Of a stretch of 64,000 nt of DNA, positions 27,782-36,439 are shown one piece after another. The stretch spans positions 434,001-498,000 of the forward strand of contig CAXXYG010000016.1 of assembly GCA_963666575.2 (NCBI GenBank), written 5' to 3'. The position numbers were made by a program, and so were the translations under genes. The DNA is from JABMQB01 sp963666575. Its GTDB lineage: Bacteria; Bacteroidota; Bacteroidia; Bacteroidales; Prolixibacteraceae. Position 1 is the first letter of the stretch. Each line of letters begins with the position of its first letter. The notes beneath the pieces were generated by a model. The model saw only the letters and a program-made list of their open reading frames with translations, searched no databases and was not told the DNA's origin.

Positions 27782-29236
27782 ATGGAACAACGGTTAACAT
27801 TACAGCAGAAATTACTGCAAAAGCTTTCTCCGCAGCAAATACAAGTTATTAAGCTGTTGGAAATTCCTACGATTCAACTCGAGCAGCGTATTAAAAAAGA
27901 ATTGGAAGAAAATCCGGTTCTTGAATATGCCAACGATAGCCCTTCAGACGACGAAGACAGCGATGCCCCTGAGCTCCGATCGGAAGAAGACAAGGAGCAC
28001 GAAGAATTTACGGTTGATGATTTTATTAATGAAGAAGATGTACCTTCTTATAAACTTTCGTCCATAAATTATTCACCCGACGATAAACAACCCGATATTC
28101 CTTTTTCAATAGGAATTACTTTTCACGAATATTTGTATGAACAGCTGGGGCTCGAGTATTTAAATGAGCGCCAAAATATGCTAACAGAATACATCATCGG
28201 GAATATTGACGATGATGGTTACCTGCGGCGCGACCTATTATCGATTTGCGATGATTTGGCTTTTAATCAAAATATAGAAGTTGAGGAGTGGGAGTTAAAA
28301 GAAATACTTCTAATTATTCAGGAATTTGACCCCGCAGGAGTTGGAGCCCGTAATTTACGCGAGTGTTTGTTATTGCAGTTAAAAAGGAAAAACTTTGATA
28401 CAAAAGCGTTACCAGTTATAATAGTAAAAGATTTTTTCGACGAGTTCACCAAAAAACATTACGACCGAATAAAGTATAAACTCGATTTAAACGACGATGA
28501 ACTTAAAGAAGGAATGGATGAAATTTTAAAATTAAATCCAAAGCCTGGAAGTTCATATAGTAATCCATTAAACAAATCGAACCAACACATTGTACCCGAC
28601 TTTATTCTTGAAAATATAAACAACGAATTGACATTAAGCCTTAACCAGCAAAATGTGCCCGACCTAAAAATAAATGATACGTATATGGGTATGTTGCGTA
28701 CGTTTAACGAGAATCGGAAAAAACGTACAAAAGGTGAAAAAGATGCAGCAGTATTTGTGAAACAAAAACTTGATTCTGCAAAATGGTTTATCGATGCCAT
28801 CAGGCAGCGTCAACATACACTTTTAGTTACCATGTCTGAAATAATTGATTTTCAGAAAGAGTATTTTAAAGATGGCGACGAAACCAAACTGCGCCCAATG
28901 ATCCTCAAAGATATTGCCGAGCGTACCGGGCTTGACATTTCTACTGTTTCAAGGGTTTCGAACAGCAAATACATTCAAACACATTTTGGTATTTTTTCTA
29001 TCAAGTATTTTTTCTCCGAAGGAATGCAAAAAGACGATGGCGAAGAAGTATCGACAAGGGAGATAAAAACAATATTAAAGGAATGTATTGAGAATGAGGA
29101 CAAGAAAAAGCCGCTTACCGATGAAAAGCTTGCTCAGATATTAAAAGAAAAATCGTACAATATTGCACGCCGTACAGTAGCCAAATACCGCGAACAACTT
29201 GAAATTTCAGTTGCACGCCTCCGAAAAGAACTTTAA
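27782..29236 (+). CDS. rpoN: RNA polymerase sigma-54 factor
   Basis: This 484-aa protein directs RNA polymerase to -24/-12 promoters that need an enhancer-binding ATPase. Region I (LTLQQKLLQKLSPQQIQVIK, QLEQRIKKELEENPVLEY) is glutamine- and leucine-rich, followed by an acidic linker (about 58-80), the core-binding domain (about 105-300) and the DNA-binding part with helix-turn-helix (MILKDIAERTGLDISTVSRV) and the RpoN box ARRTVAKYR near the C-terminus. All parts are intact. I see no clear -24/-12 site in the intergenic regions of this window. The next gene starts 8 bp later and may be co-transcribed. Confidence 0.96.
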   Translation: MEQRLTLQQKLLQKLSPQQIQVIKLLEIPTIQLEQRIKKELEENPVLEYANDSPSDDEDSDAPELRSEEDKEHEEFTVDDFINEEDVPSYKLSSINYSPDDKQPDIPFSIGITFHEYLYEQLGLEYLNERQNMLTEYIIGNIDDDGYLRRDLLSICDDLAFNQNIEVEEWELKEILLIIQEFDPAGVGARNLRECLLLQLKRKNFDTKALPVIIVKDFFDEFTKKHYDRIKYKLDLNDDELKEGMDEILKLNPKPGSSYSNPLNKSNQHIVPDFILENINNELTLSLNQQNVPDLKINDTYMGMLRTFNENRKKRTKGEKDAAVFVKQKLDSAKWFIDAIRQRQHTLLVTMSEIIDFQKEYFKDGDETKLRPMILKDIAERTGLDISTVSRVSNSKYIQTHFGIFSIKYFFSEGMQKDDGEEVSTREIKTILKECIENEDKKKPLTDEKLAQILKEKSYNIARRTVAKYREQLEISVARLRKEL

Positions 29237-29244
29237 ATTTAGCC

Positions 29245-29850
29245 ATGTTAAAAATTGCCGCAAAAACACTTTCCTGGATTTTTCACCCGGTATTGGTCCC
29301 AACTTTAGGATTGTTGTTACTTTTTAATTCACAATTTTATTTTGCCATGTTATCGTGGGACATAAAATGGTTTGTGCTGGCTATTGTACTTTTTTCAACA
29401 GCAGTATTACCCATTTTAACGTTTGCTATATTGGCTTTTAATTCTCATTATAATTACAAATCAGAGAAACAATCCGATAAAATTTTGCCATTACTATTGT
29501 CGGTTGTTTATTACTTTTTTGGTTTTTACCTTTTAAATAAGTTAAGTATATATCCGGTTTTTAAATTGTATTTAATTACCGGAATTCTTATTATTTTAGG
29601 ATTGGTATTGGTTTCGTTTAAATGGAAAATAAATAGCCACATGGCCGGACTTGGGGGTTTACTTGGAGCTGTTATGGCTCTTTCTTTCAGGATGGGGATG
29701 AATCCTGTATTTTTAATTACCGGTATTTGTATAATCTCAGGAATTGTGGGTTCCTCTCAACTATATTTAGGTAAGAGTAAACTTTTACATGTAATTTCCG
29801 GTTTTGTATTGGGGTTAACAATAGCCTACCTGACAATATATTTTATTTAA
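29245..29850 (+). CDS. PAP2-like integral membrane protein
   Basis: This 201-aa protein has about six hydrophobic segments. Residues in KWKINSHMAGLGGLLGAVM and in SSQLYLGKSKLLHVISGFVL, each with a histidine, resemble the active-site blocks of PAP2-type lipid phosphatases, but the first block (KxxxxxxRP) is not clear, so activity is uncertain. It follows rpoN by 8 bp, and its stop adjoins the convergent response regulator (29851) with no gap, so there is no room for a separate terminator. Confidence 0.7.
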   Translation: MLKIAAKTLSWIFHPVLVPTLGLLLLFNSQFYFAMLSWDIKWFVLAIVLFSTAVLPILTFAILAFNSHYNYKSEKQSDKILPLLLSVVYYFFGFYLLNKLSIYPVFKLYLITGILIILGLVLVSFKWKINSHMAGLGGLLGAVMALSFRMGMNPVFLITGICIISGIVGSSQLYLGKSKLLHVISGFVLGLTIAYLTIYFI

Positions 29851-30558
29851 TTACATCTGAATTTCAACAAACTTATACCCTATTCCTTTGAGGGTTTTGA
29901 TGTGGTCGTTGCCAATTTTTTCTCTGAGTTTTCTGATATGTACATCAATGGTCCTGTCGCCCACAACTACATTATCTCCCCAAACTGTATAATATATCTC
30001 TTCGCGGGTAAATACTTTCCCGGGTTTTGATACAAGTAGTGAAAGTAGTTCAAATTCTTTTCGTGGAAGTACCATTTCAACGTTGTCGATTTTGATGAGG
30101 TACCTTTCTTTATCAATAACAAGGTTACCAATCGAAATAGTATTTACATCAACTTCAACAATTGGCTCAGTAGTTTCGCCTGTACGTTTTAATAAGGCTT
30201 TTACCCTGCTAACGAGTACTTTTGGGCGGATGGGTTTTGTGATATAATCATCGGCTCCTGCCTCAAAACCAGCTATCTGCGAATAATCTTCGCCTCTTGC
30301 TGTTAGAAATGCAATGATGGTATTTTTAAGAGAAGGAATTTTTCTTATTTCTTCACATGCAGCGATCCCATCCATTTCGGGCATCATTACATCTAAAATA
30401 ATTAAATGCGGCTCTTTTTTTGTTGCCGTTTTTATAGCTTCGGCACCATTGGTGGCAGTATATACTTTGTATCCTTCTTTCTCCAGATTGTAGCTGATAA
30501 ATTCCAGAATATCAACTTCGTCATCAACTAAAAGTATTTTAAATGTATTGTCAGTCAT
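29851..30558 (-). CDS. OmpR/PhoB-family response regulator
   Basis: A 235-aa receiver plus winged-helix protein. The phospho-acceptor aspartate is in LIILDVMMPEMDG; D-D near the N-terminus (LLVDDEVDILEF) and K in YITKPIRPK complete the site. The C-terminal winged helix has the recognition region VVGDRTIDVHIRKLREKIG. It is downstream of and co-directional with a PhoR-like kinase (30652-31707), next to the phosphate transporters, so it is likely a PhoB-type regulator. It is one of two such regulators in the phosphate region, and either could bind the 11-bp repeat arrays. Confidence 0.88.
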   Translation of the reverse strand: MTDNTFKILLVDDEVDILEFISYNLEKEGYKVYTATNGAEAIKTATKKEPHLIILDVMMPEMDGIAACEEIRKIPSLKNTIIAFLTARGEDYSQIAGFEAGADDYITKPIRPKVLVSRVKALLKRTGETTEPIVEVDVNTISIGNLVIDKERYLIKIDNVEMVLPRKEFELLSLLVSKPGKVFTREEIYYTVWGDNVVVGDRTIDVHIRKLREKIGNDHIKTLKGIGYKFVEIQM

Positions 30559-30651
30559 AATTATAATAAATTAATGAAGAGTAATAACAGGTGCAATTTA
30601 TGAATTAATTGTTAGCTCTAATTTATTAAAGGTTACTGCAAAGTTATGTTA

Positions 30652-31707
30652 TTATTTTGCTTTTTCAAGTGTGAAGGTAAATGTTGTACCTTTTCCCAGA
30701 GTGCTTTTAACATTGATGGTTTGATTGTGCCCTTCAATAATGTGTTTTACAATTGAAAGCCCAAGTCCGGTTCCACCTTGTTCACGTGATCGTGATTTGT
30801 CAACTCTGTAAAAACGTTCAAAAATACGGGGCAGGTTTTTCGCATCAATACCAATACCATTGTCACGTACTTCAATCATGATGTTATCATCAAGGTCGTA
30901 AAATGACACAATTACTTTGCCTTTCTTTTTCCCATATTTTATGGCATTAATAACCAAATTGGTTACCACTTCCATCATACGTTTTTTATCGGCTTTAACA
31001 AATACTGGTTTTTCAGGCTTATTTGAAAATTCGAGGGTAGTTTTTAATTCGTTGGCTGGTATTTGTTCAAGTTCAAAAACTTCATCGATAAGTTTTACAA
31101 TATCAAAAACCTGAGGTCGAAGTTCCAGTTCTCCCGATTCTAATTTTGTTATCGATTCAAGGTCTTCAACTATGGAAATCATCCTGTCGATACTTTTTTC
31201 AGTTCGTTTTAAATACAGGATATTTATTTTAGGGTCCTCTAATCCGCCTTCAAGAAGTGTTAATATATACCCCTGAATATTAAAAATTGGAGTTTTTAAT
31301 TCGTGCGAAACATTTCCAACAAATTCTTTACGATAACGCTCAAGGTCCTTTAACCGTTCAATTTCTTTAACCTGAATCTGAGTCCATTGTTCAACCTCCT
31401 CGCGGGCAACAGAAATGGCATTTTTATAAAGGTTTTCTTCTTTGATCTCCTTTTTTTTGTTGAGGGGGACCTCGCTAATAGCTTTATAAATGGGTTTAAT
31501 TTTGTTGTGAATGTAATTGTTCAGAATGTACAGGACGGTAAAATAGGTAATGATCGCAAAAAGAGGTATGGCAAGTATTAATAAAAGAACATAGTTGCTC
31601 AGGTAATTTTGCAGAATAAATATTATTGCCGCTAAAATTGTTATCAAACCCGCTATAAACAAGGAAAGTTGTTTAGCTGAATATGTTTTCATTTTACTTT
31701 TTGACAT
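30652..31707 (-). CDS. PhoR-like sensor histidine kinase
   Basis: A membrane histidine kinase with two close hydrophobic segments (SLFIAGLITILAAIIFILQN, YVLLLILAIPLFAIITYFTV) and almost no periplasmic domain, as in PhoR proteins that sense through Pst/PhoU. The HisKA histidine is in FVGNVSHELKTPIFNIQGY and the ATPase domain has the N box (NLVINAIKYGKK), G1 (DNGIGID) and G2 (GGTGLGLSIVKHI). The frame is open to a TTG at 31725; I use the ATG at 31707, although the ATG at 31692 (MKTYSAKQ) is also possible. A -7-like TACTTTTG lies on the minus strand at 31730-31723. The PiT gene is divergent, with Pho-box-like repeats between. Confidence 0.9.
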   Translation of the reverse strand: MSKSKMKTYSAKQLSLFIAGLITILAAIIFILQNYLSNYVLLLILAIPLFAIITYFTVLYILNNYIHNKIKPIYKAISEVPLNKKKEIKEENLYKNAISVAREEVEQWTQIQVKEIERLKDLERYRKEFVGNVSHELKTPIFNIQGYILTLLEGGLEDPKINILYLKRTEKSIDRMISIVEDLESITKLESGELELRPQVFDIVKLIDEVFELEQIPANELKTTLEFSNKPEKPVFVKADKKRMMEVVTNLVINAIKYGKKKGKVIVSFYDLDDNIMIEVRDNGIGIDAKNLPRIFERFYRVDKSRSREQGGTGLGLSIVKHIIEGHNQTINVKSTLGKGTTFTFTLEKAK

Positions 31708-31776
31708 CTTTTGATTACGTTTCAAAAGTATAACAAATTTTATATCAGTTTGTTATTAACAGTAACTTCATGGTTC

Positions 31777-31817
31777 CTTAATGTTTTCTTAATATAGTGC
31801 TTAACTGTTGGTTAACA
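31777..31817 (+). promoter_or_regulatory. Pho-box-like repeat array upstream of the PiT gene
   Basis: TTAA cores occur at 31778, 31789, 31801 and 31812, that is two pairs each spaced 11 bp, in the forms CTTAATG, CTTAATA, CTTAACT and GTTAACA. The form is like the TTAACA repeats bound by Bacillus PhoP. The array ends just before the -7 element at 31826. Confidence 0.7.
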
Positions 31818-31825
31818 TAGAAGGA

Positions 31826-31833
31826 TATATTTG
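31826..31833 (+). promoter_or_regulatory. -7 promoter element of the PiT gene
   Basis: TATATTTG fits TAnnTTTG and lies 13 bp after the start of the last TAA repeat. No TTTG at -33 is seen; the repeats occupy that place, as in activator-dependent promoters. It implies the ATG at 31859 is the true start. Confidence 0.65.
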
Positions 31834-31858
31834 CCAGCAGTTTATAACAAAAATAATT

Positions 31859-34120
31859 ATGGAAAATTTTTACATCATTGTAGTTGTAATACTTTTTGCC
31901 CTGGCGATTTCTGATTTAATTGTTGGCGTATCAAATGATGCCGTTAACTTCCTGAATTCAGCAATTGGTTCAAAGGCTGCACCCAAGTGGGTGATATTTT
32001 TTGTAGCCAGTATTGGAGTATTAGTTGGAGCCACTTTTTCGAGTGGAATGATGGAAGTAGCCAGAAAAGGGATATTTCATCCCGACATGTTTTTCTTTTC
32101 CGAAATCATGATCATATTTCTGGCGGTGATGATTACAGATGTAATTTTACTTGACCTCTTTAACACATTTGCATTGCCAACCTCAACTACAGTATCTATT
32201 GTTTTTGAATTATTGGGGGCTGCCGTGGTAGTTTCTTTAATAAAAATTCAGCATTTGGGAGGAACAGTGTTGGATTTATCTCAATATATAAATTCTTCAA
32301 AAGCTTTGGCAATTATTACAGGGATATTGCTGTCGGTGTTTATTGCATTTATTGTTGGAGCAGTTGTTCAATACCTTTCGAGGTTAATGTTTTCATTCAG
32401 GTATGAAAAAAACCTGAAATATTTTGCCGGATTTTTTGGTGGTTTGGCCATTGCTTCAATTACCTATTTTATGATTATAAAAGGTGCAAAGGGTGCCTCT
32501 TTTATGACTCCTGAAATAGTTGCTTATTTAAAAAATAACATGATTGAAATATTGGTGGTTAGCCTTTTGGGATGGACTGCTGTTCTTCAGTTGCTGTATT
32601 GGTTATTCAAAATTGATATCCCTAAAATAATTGTACTTATTGGTACTTTTGCTTTGGCAATGGCGTTTGCCGGGAACGATTTAGTAAACTTTATTGGAGT
32701 TCCTTTAGCGGGTTTTGAATCGTTTAAAGCATGGGCAGCCGATGGTGTTGCATCGCCTGAATCCTTTGAAATGGGTATGCTTGCCGGTAAGGTTGCTACA
32801 CCCACATATATGCTGCTTATTGCTGGTTTGGTAATGATTGTTACGTTAATCACTTCAAGAAAAGCCCGGTCAGTAGTAAAAACAACAGTTAATTTATCGC
32901 GGCAGAATGAAGGTGATGAACGTTTTGGAGCTTCTTTGTTTTCACGAATAGTGGTAAGGGGAGCAATTAATACTAATAAAGGACTTGTAAAAATATTGCC
33001 CCAGCCTGTAAAGGGATTTCTAAATGGAAGGTTTATTCCTGATAATGATACTCAGTACAAAAATGATGACGACAAGCCTGCATTTGATAAAATTAGGGCA
33101 TCGGTAAATTTAATTGTAGCCAGTATATTAATTTCTCTGGGTACTTCATTAAAATTACCGCTCTCAACTACATATGTAACATTTATGGTTGCCATGGGTA
33201 CGTCTCTTGCCGACCGTGCATGGGATAGAGAATCTGCCGTTTACAGGATATCGGGTGTGTTTACTATTATTGGCGGTTGGTTTTTAACAGCATTGGTTGC
33301 CTTTACGGTTGCCGGTATTTTTGCTTTATTAATTACCGTTGGCGGTAAGGTTATGATTTTTGTCTTTACTGGTTTTGCTTTATTTATGATTGTTCGCACG
33401 TATTTATCATTTAAAAAACGTTCAGCTAAAAATAATGCTGATGAGGCTGACCTTGTTGATGAAACGGATGGAGCTGAAAAGGTTATGGAAAAATCTACAA
33501 AACAGGTTGTTACTGCAATTTTAACATCGAACCAGATTTATTCAGTGTGTATTGATAGTTTCATAAAAGAAGACAGGGCACATTTACGCGAAGGATTGGA
33601 CCTAAAGAACAATTTAAATAAAAAGGCTAAAAAGCTAAAAAATAAAGTTTTAAGCATTATTTCAAAATTACAACAGGATGATGTTGATTCAGGGCATTTT
33701 TATGTTCAGGCTGTCGATTATCAGAGGGAATTGGCTCATGCCATTAATTTTTTGGTAGAGCCATTGTATGAACATCTCGAGAATCAGCACAAACCTTTTA
33801 TTGAATCGCAAGCTAAAGAGTTGAGTACTTTAATAGGATTGGTGGATGAATATTTCAATTTTTCAGTTCATATTGTAAAAGATGAAAAATTCGAGCAAAT
33901 AGACGATCTCATTGTACGAATGGATGAAATTGTTGCATTACTTGTGAAATTTGAAAAAGCTCAAATAAAACGAATTAAAAACAGTGAGGCAAATACAAGG
34001 AATTCTGTTTTATATTTTAATATTATTTCAGAAACCAAAAACTTATTGCTTAACTCAATAAATCTGATAAAAGCACATCGCGATTTTATACAGGTAACAA
34101 AAGAAAATCAGGATAAATAA
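31859..34120 (+). CDS. PiT-family phosphate transporter fused to a PhoU-like domain
   Basis: This 753-aa inner-membrane protein should take up inorganic phosphate with a cation. Two PiT signature copies are seen, GVSNDAVNFLNSAIGSKAAP near the N-terminus and AGNDLVNFIGVPLAG in the second half, with about 11 hydrophobic helices. From about residue 540 the chain is soluble and helical (TAILTSNQIYSVCIDSFIKE to the end) in the manner of PhoU-like domains, so transport and regulation are joined in one chain. An upstream start at 31808 would lie within the promoter, so 31859 is chosen. A perfect palindromic terminator follows. Confidence 0.92.
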   Translation: MENFYIIVVVILFALAISDLIVGVSNDAVNFLNSAIGSKAAPKWVIFFVASIGVLVGATFSSGMMEVARKGIFHPDMFFFSEIMIIFLAVMITDVILLDLFNTFALPTSTTVSIVFELLGAAVVVSLIKIQHLGGTVLDLSQYINSSKALAIITGILLSVFIAFIVGAVVQYLSRLMFSFRYEKNLKYFAGFFGGLAIASITYFMIIKGAKGASFMTPEIVAYLKNNMIEILVVSLLGWTAVLQLLYWLFKIDIPKIIVLIGTFALAMAFAGNDLVNFIGVPLAGFESFKAWAADGVASPESFEMGMLAGKVATPTYMLLIAGLVMIVTLITSRKARSVVKTTVNLSRQNEGDERFGASLFSRIVVRGAINTNKGLVKILPQPVKGFLNGRFIPDNDTQYKNDDDKPAFDKIRASVNLIVASILISLGTSLKLPLSTTYVTFMVAMGTSLADRAWDRESAVYRISGVFTIIGGWFLTALVAFTVAGIFALLITVGGKVMIFVFTGFALFMIVRTYLSFKKRSAKNNADEADLVDETDGAEKVMEKSTKQVVTAILTSNQIYSVCIDSFIKEDRAHLREGLDLKNNLNKKAKKLKNKVLSIISKLQQDDVDSGHFYVQAVDYQRELAHAINFLVEPLYEHLENQHKPFIESQAKELSTLIGLVDEYFNFSVHIVKDEKFEQIDDLIVRMDEIVALLVKFEKAQIKRIKNSEANTRNSVLYFNIISETKNLLLNSINLIKAHRDFIQVTKENQDK

Positions 34121-34141
34121 TATAATTTATTAATAAATTTT

Positions 34142-34171
34142 AAAGGCGTTAAAACTAGTTTTAACGCCTTT
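34142..34171. terminator. Perfect palindromic terminator after the PiT gene
   Basis: A 30-base perfect palindrome with arms AAAGGCGTTAAAACT and its complement, ending in a T run (34169-34173), 21 bp after the stop at 34120. Confidence 0.85.
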
Positions 34172-34238
34172 TTGTTGTCCGTATATTACCATTGGCATAA
34201 CTAAGTTGTTAATTTCGATCAATTTATTTTCCGCAAAA

Positions 34239-34279
34239 TTTAATCGAATTGTAACATTTTGTTAATTCATGTGTAATTA
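34239..34279 (+). promoter_or_regulatory. Pho-box-like repeat array upstream of the porin-pst operon
   Basis: TAA cores at 34241, 34252, 34263 and 34274 are each exactly 11 bp apart, in the forms TTTAATC, TTGTAAC, TGTTAAT and GTGTAAT. The last core lies 14 bp before the start of a -7-like element (34288). Confidence 0.7.
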
Positions 34280-34287
34280 ATATCAAT

Positions 34288-34295
34288 CACATTTG
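34288..34295 (+). promoter_or_regulatory. -7 promoter element of the porin-pst operon
   Basis: CACATTTG differs from TAnnTTTG at one base and has the same distance (14 bp) from the last 11-bp repeat as at 48304. The ATG is 44 bp downstream. Confidence 0.55.
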
Positions 34296-34339
34296 TACCG
34301 AAATTAATAGTATAAGTTATCAATCTCAATCTTAAGTAA

Positions 34340-35326
34340 ATGAAAAAAGTAGTTTTTTTAACTATTGCAATGTTTTGTTTTGTATTAACCGGATTTTCTC
34401 AAAATGAAAATGCAGAGTTTAAACCAACAGGAAAACCTTTTATAAAAGTGTTTAGTAATTACCACACAACATTTGCTGATGGCAATACAACTCCTGCTTT
34501 CGAAATCACACGTGCATACCTGGGCTATAATGTTAAGCTGAATAATGAATTTTCAGGAAATGTAACGCTCGATGTAGGTGACCCCGCAACAGGTAAACTT
34601 CAAATGACTGCTTTTCTTAAAAATGCTTATTTTAAGTATCAAAAAAGTAACCTTACAGTAAATTTTGGTTTAATTTCAACTTTGATGTTTAAAGTTGAAG
34701 AAACTGTTTGGGGAAACAGATACCTCGAAAAAACATTTGCTGATAAATATAAATTAGGCTCAAGCGCTGACCTGGGAGTTAGTGTAGCATATAAATTTTC
34801 GGATGTTTTTAGTGCCGATATGTCGGTTATTAATGGCGAAGGATATAAAAGTTTACAGTCTGACGATGCCCTCCGGACAACACTGGGATTAACAGTTAAG
34901 CCTGTAAAAAAATTAACCCTTCGCAGTTATTATGACTTTATGGGACAGGATGCAACTCAAAGTTCGATAGCTGGTTTTATAGGATACACTGCCGAAACAA
35001 TATCAGTAGGAGCTTCATATAATAAACAAATGAATTTTGGAATGACTGAAGGGCACGATGTGTCGGGTATTTCAGTGTTTGGTTCTGTAAAAGCCAGTGA
35101 TAAAGTAAAAGTATTGGCACGTTTCGATGACCTTGGTTCAAGTACATTGGCAGGTGAGTCAACTGCCTGGAACCTTTCAAAAGACGGTCAGTTAATAATT
35201 GCTGGTATTGAGTTTAAGCCTGTAAAAGGATTAATTCTGACTCCTAATTTTCAGGGATGGAATCCTGCAAAAGACGGAGAATCATTTGTTACCAGCCTTT
35301 ATTTAAATTGTGAGTTAAAATTTTAA
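34340..35326 (+). CDS. Outer-membrane porin of the phosphate operon
   Basis: This 328-aa protein has a signal peptide (ending near LTGFSQNE) and alternating short beta strands through to a C-terminal aromatic residue (LYLNCELKF), as in outer-membrane barrels. Features such as ITRAYLGYNVKLNNEFSGNV and the loop-strand spacing resemble OprP/OprO-like phosphate porins as found in Bacteroidota. It is first in the operon before pstS (24 bp gap) and behind Pho-box-like repeats, so it most likely lets phosphate through the outer membrane. Specificity is inferred from context. Confidence 0.8.
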   Translation: MKKVVFLTIAMFCFVLTGFSQNENAEFKPTGKPFIKVFSNYHTTFADGNTTPAFEITRAYLGYNVKLNNEFSGNVTLDVGDPATGKLQMTAFLKNAYFKYQKSNLTVNFGLISTLMFKVEETVWGNRYLEKTFADKYKLGSSADLGVSVAYKFSDVFSADMSVINGEGYKSLQSDDALRTTLGLTVKPVKKLTLRSYYDFMGQDATQSSIAGFIGYTAETISVGASYNKQMNFGMTEGHDVSGISVFGSVKASDKVKVLARFDDLGSSTLAGESTAWNLSKDGQLIIAGIEFKPVKGLILTPNFQGWNPAKDGESFVTSLYLNCELKF

Positions 35327-35350
35327 CTATCAAGTAATAAATCAAAAATC

Positions 35351-36418
35351 ATGAAAACAATTGTAACAATTATTTTGGCTGTATTTATTCTTAGTGCATG
35401 CCAGAATACCAATAAAAAAGGAGAAGAAAAATCGGCTTCTCAAAAAATTTCAATAACTGCGGCCGGAGCAACTTTCCCAATGCCATATTATAACATGGTA
35501 TTTAAAAAGTATACAACTGAACAGGGAACCCTTATTACTTATGGAGGAATTGGTTCAGGTGGCGGTATCCGCAGTTTAAGCGACAGGGTTGTTGATTTTG
35601 GGGCTACCGATGCATTTTTGGATGATGCCAAACTTGCTGAAATGCCTGGCGAAGTGGTTCACATACCAACTGTTTTAGGAGCTGTAGTAATTGCCTATAA
35701 CCTTCCGGGAGTTGACGGATTAAAATTGTCAGATAGTTTGCTGGAAAAAATATTTATGGGTGAAATTACAAAATGGAATGATGCAGCCATTAAAGAGAAT
35801 AATTCGGATGTTGCCTTGCCTGAAATGGATATAACTTTTGTACATCGTTCAGATGGTAGTGGAACAACTTATATTTTTAGTGACTACATGACCAAAATCA
35901 GCACAAAATGGGCAGACAAAGTTGGAACAGGCAAATCGTTAATGTGGCCGGTTGGTATGGGTGCTAAGGGAAATCCTGGAGTTGCCGGGACCATTAAACA
36001 AACCGAAGGAGCTATTGGATATATTGGTTCGGAATATGCTTTTGCTCAAAAAATACAAGTTGCTAAAGTGCAAAACAGCTCTGGTAATTATGTTGAGCCA
36101 ACAATTGCTTCAATCAGTGCAGCTGCACAAGGCGAAATTCCTGCCGATACACGAATTATGCTGACCAATTCGGATAATGCGGAGTCATATCCAATAAGTG
36201 GATTTACCTGGATAATTCTGTATAAGGAACAAAATTACAATGGACGGTCAGCTAACCAAGCATTGGCTACTGTTAGCTTTTTAGATTGGCTGATTAGTGA
36301 AGAATCACAAAGCCAGGCCGAAAAAGTTCATTATGCACCATTACCACAAGCAGCTGTCGAAAAAGCAAAAGTTATTCTTCGCTCAGTTACTTACGATGGT
36401 AAAGTTTTATTGAAATAA
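35351..36418 (+). CDS. pstS: Phosphate ABC transporter substrate-binding lipoprotein PstS
   Basis: This 355-aa lipoprotein (lipobox LSAC, Cys17) binds phosphate in the periplasm and passes it to PstCA. The PstS pattern is clear: AAGATFPMPYYNMVFKKY, YGGIGSGGGIRSLSDRVVDF, GATDAFL, the phosphate-contact block HRSDGSGTTYIFSDY and the late segment EGAIGYIGSEYAFA. It is second in the porin-pst operon, with pstC 21 bp downstream, and is probably induced by low phosphate. Confidence 0.95.
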   Translation: MKTIVTIILAVFILSACQNTNKKGEEKSASQKISITAAGATFPMPYYNMVFKKYTTEQGTLITYGGIGSGGGIRSLSDRVVDFGATDAFLDDAKLAEMPGEVVHIPTVLGAVVIAYNLPGVDGLKLSDSLLEKIFMGEITKWNDAAIKENNSDVALPEMDITFVHRSDGSGTTYIFSDYMTKISTKWADKVGTGKSLMWPVGMGAKGNPGVAGTIKQTEGAIGYIGSEYAFAQKIQVAKVQNSSGNYVEPTIASISAAAQGEIPADTRIMLTNSDNAESYPISGFTWIILYKEQNYNGRSANQALATVSFLDWLISEESQSQAEKVHYAPLPQAAVEKAKVILRSVTYDGKVLLK

Positions 36419-36439
36419 TTTAACATTTCGGAACACTAA

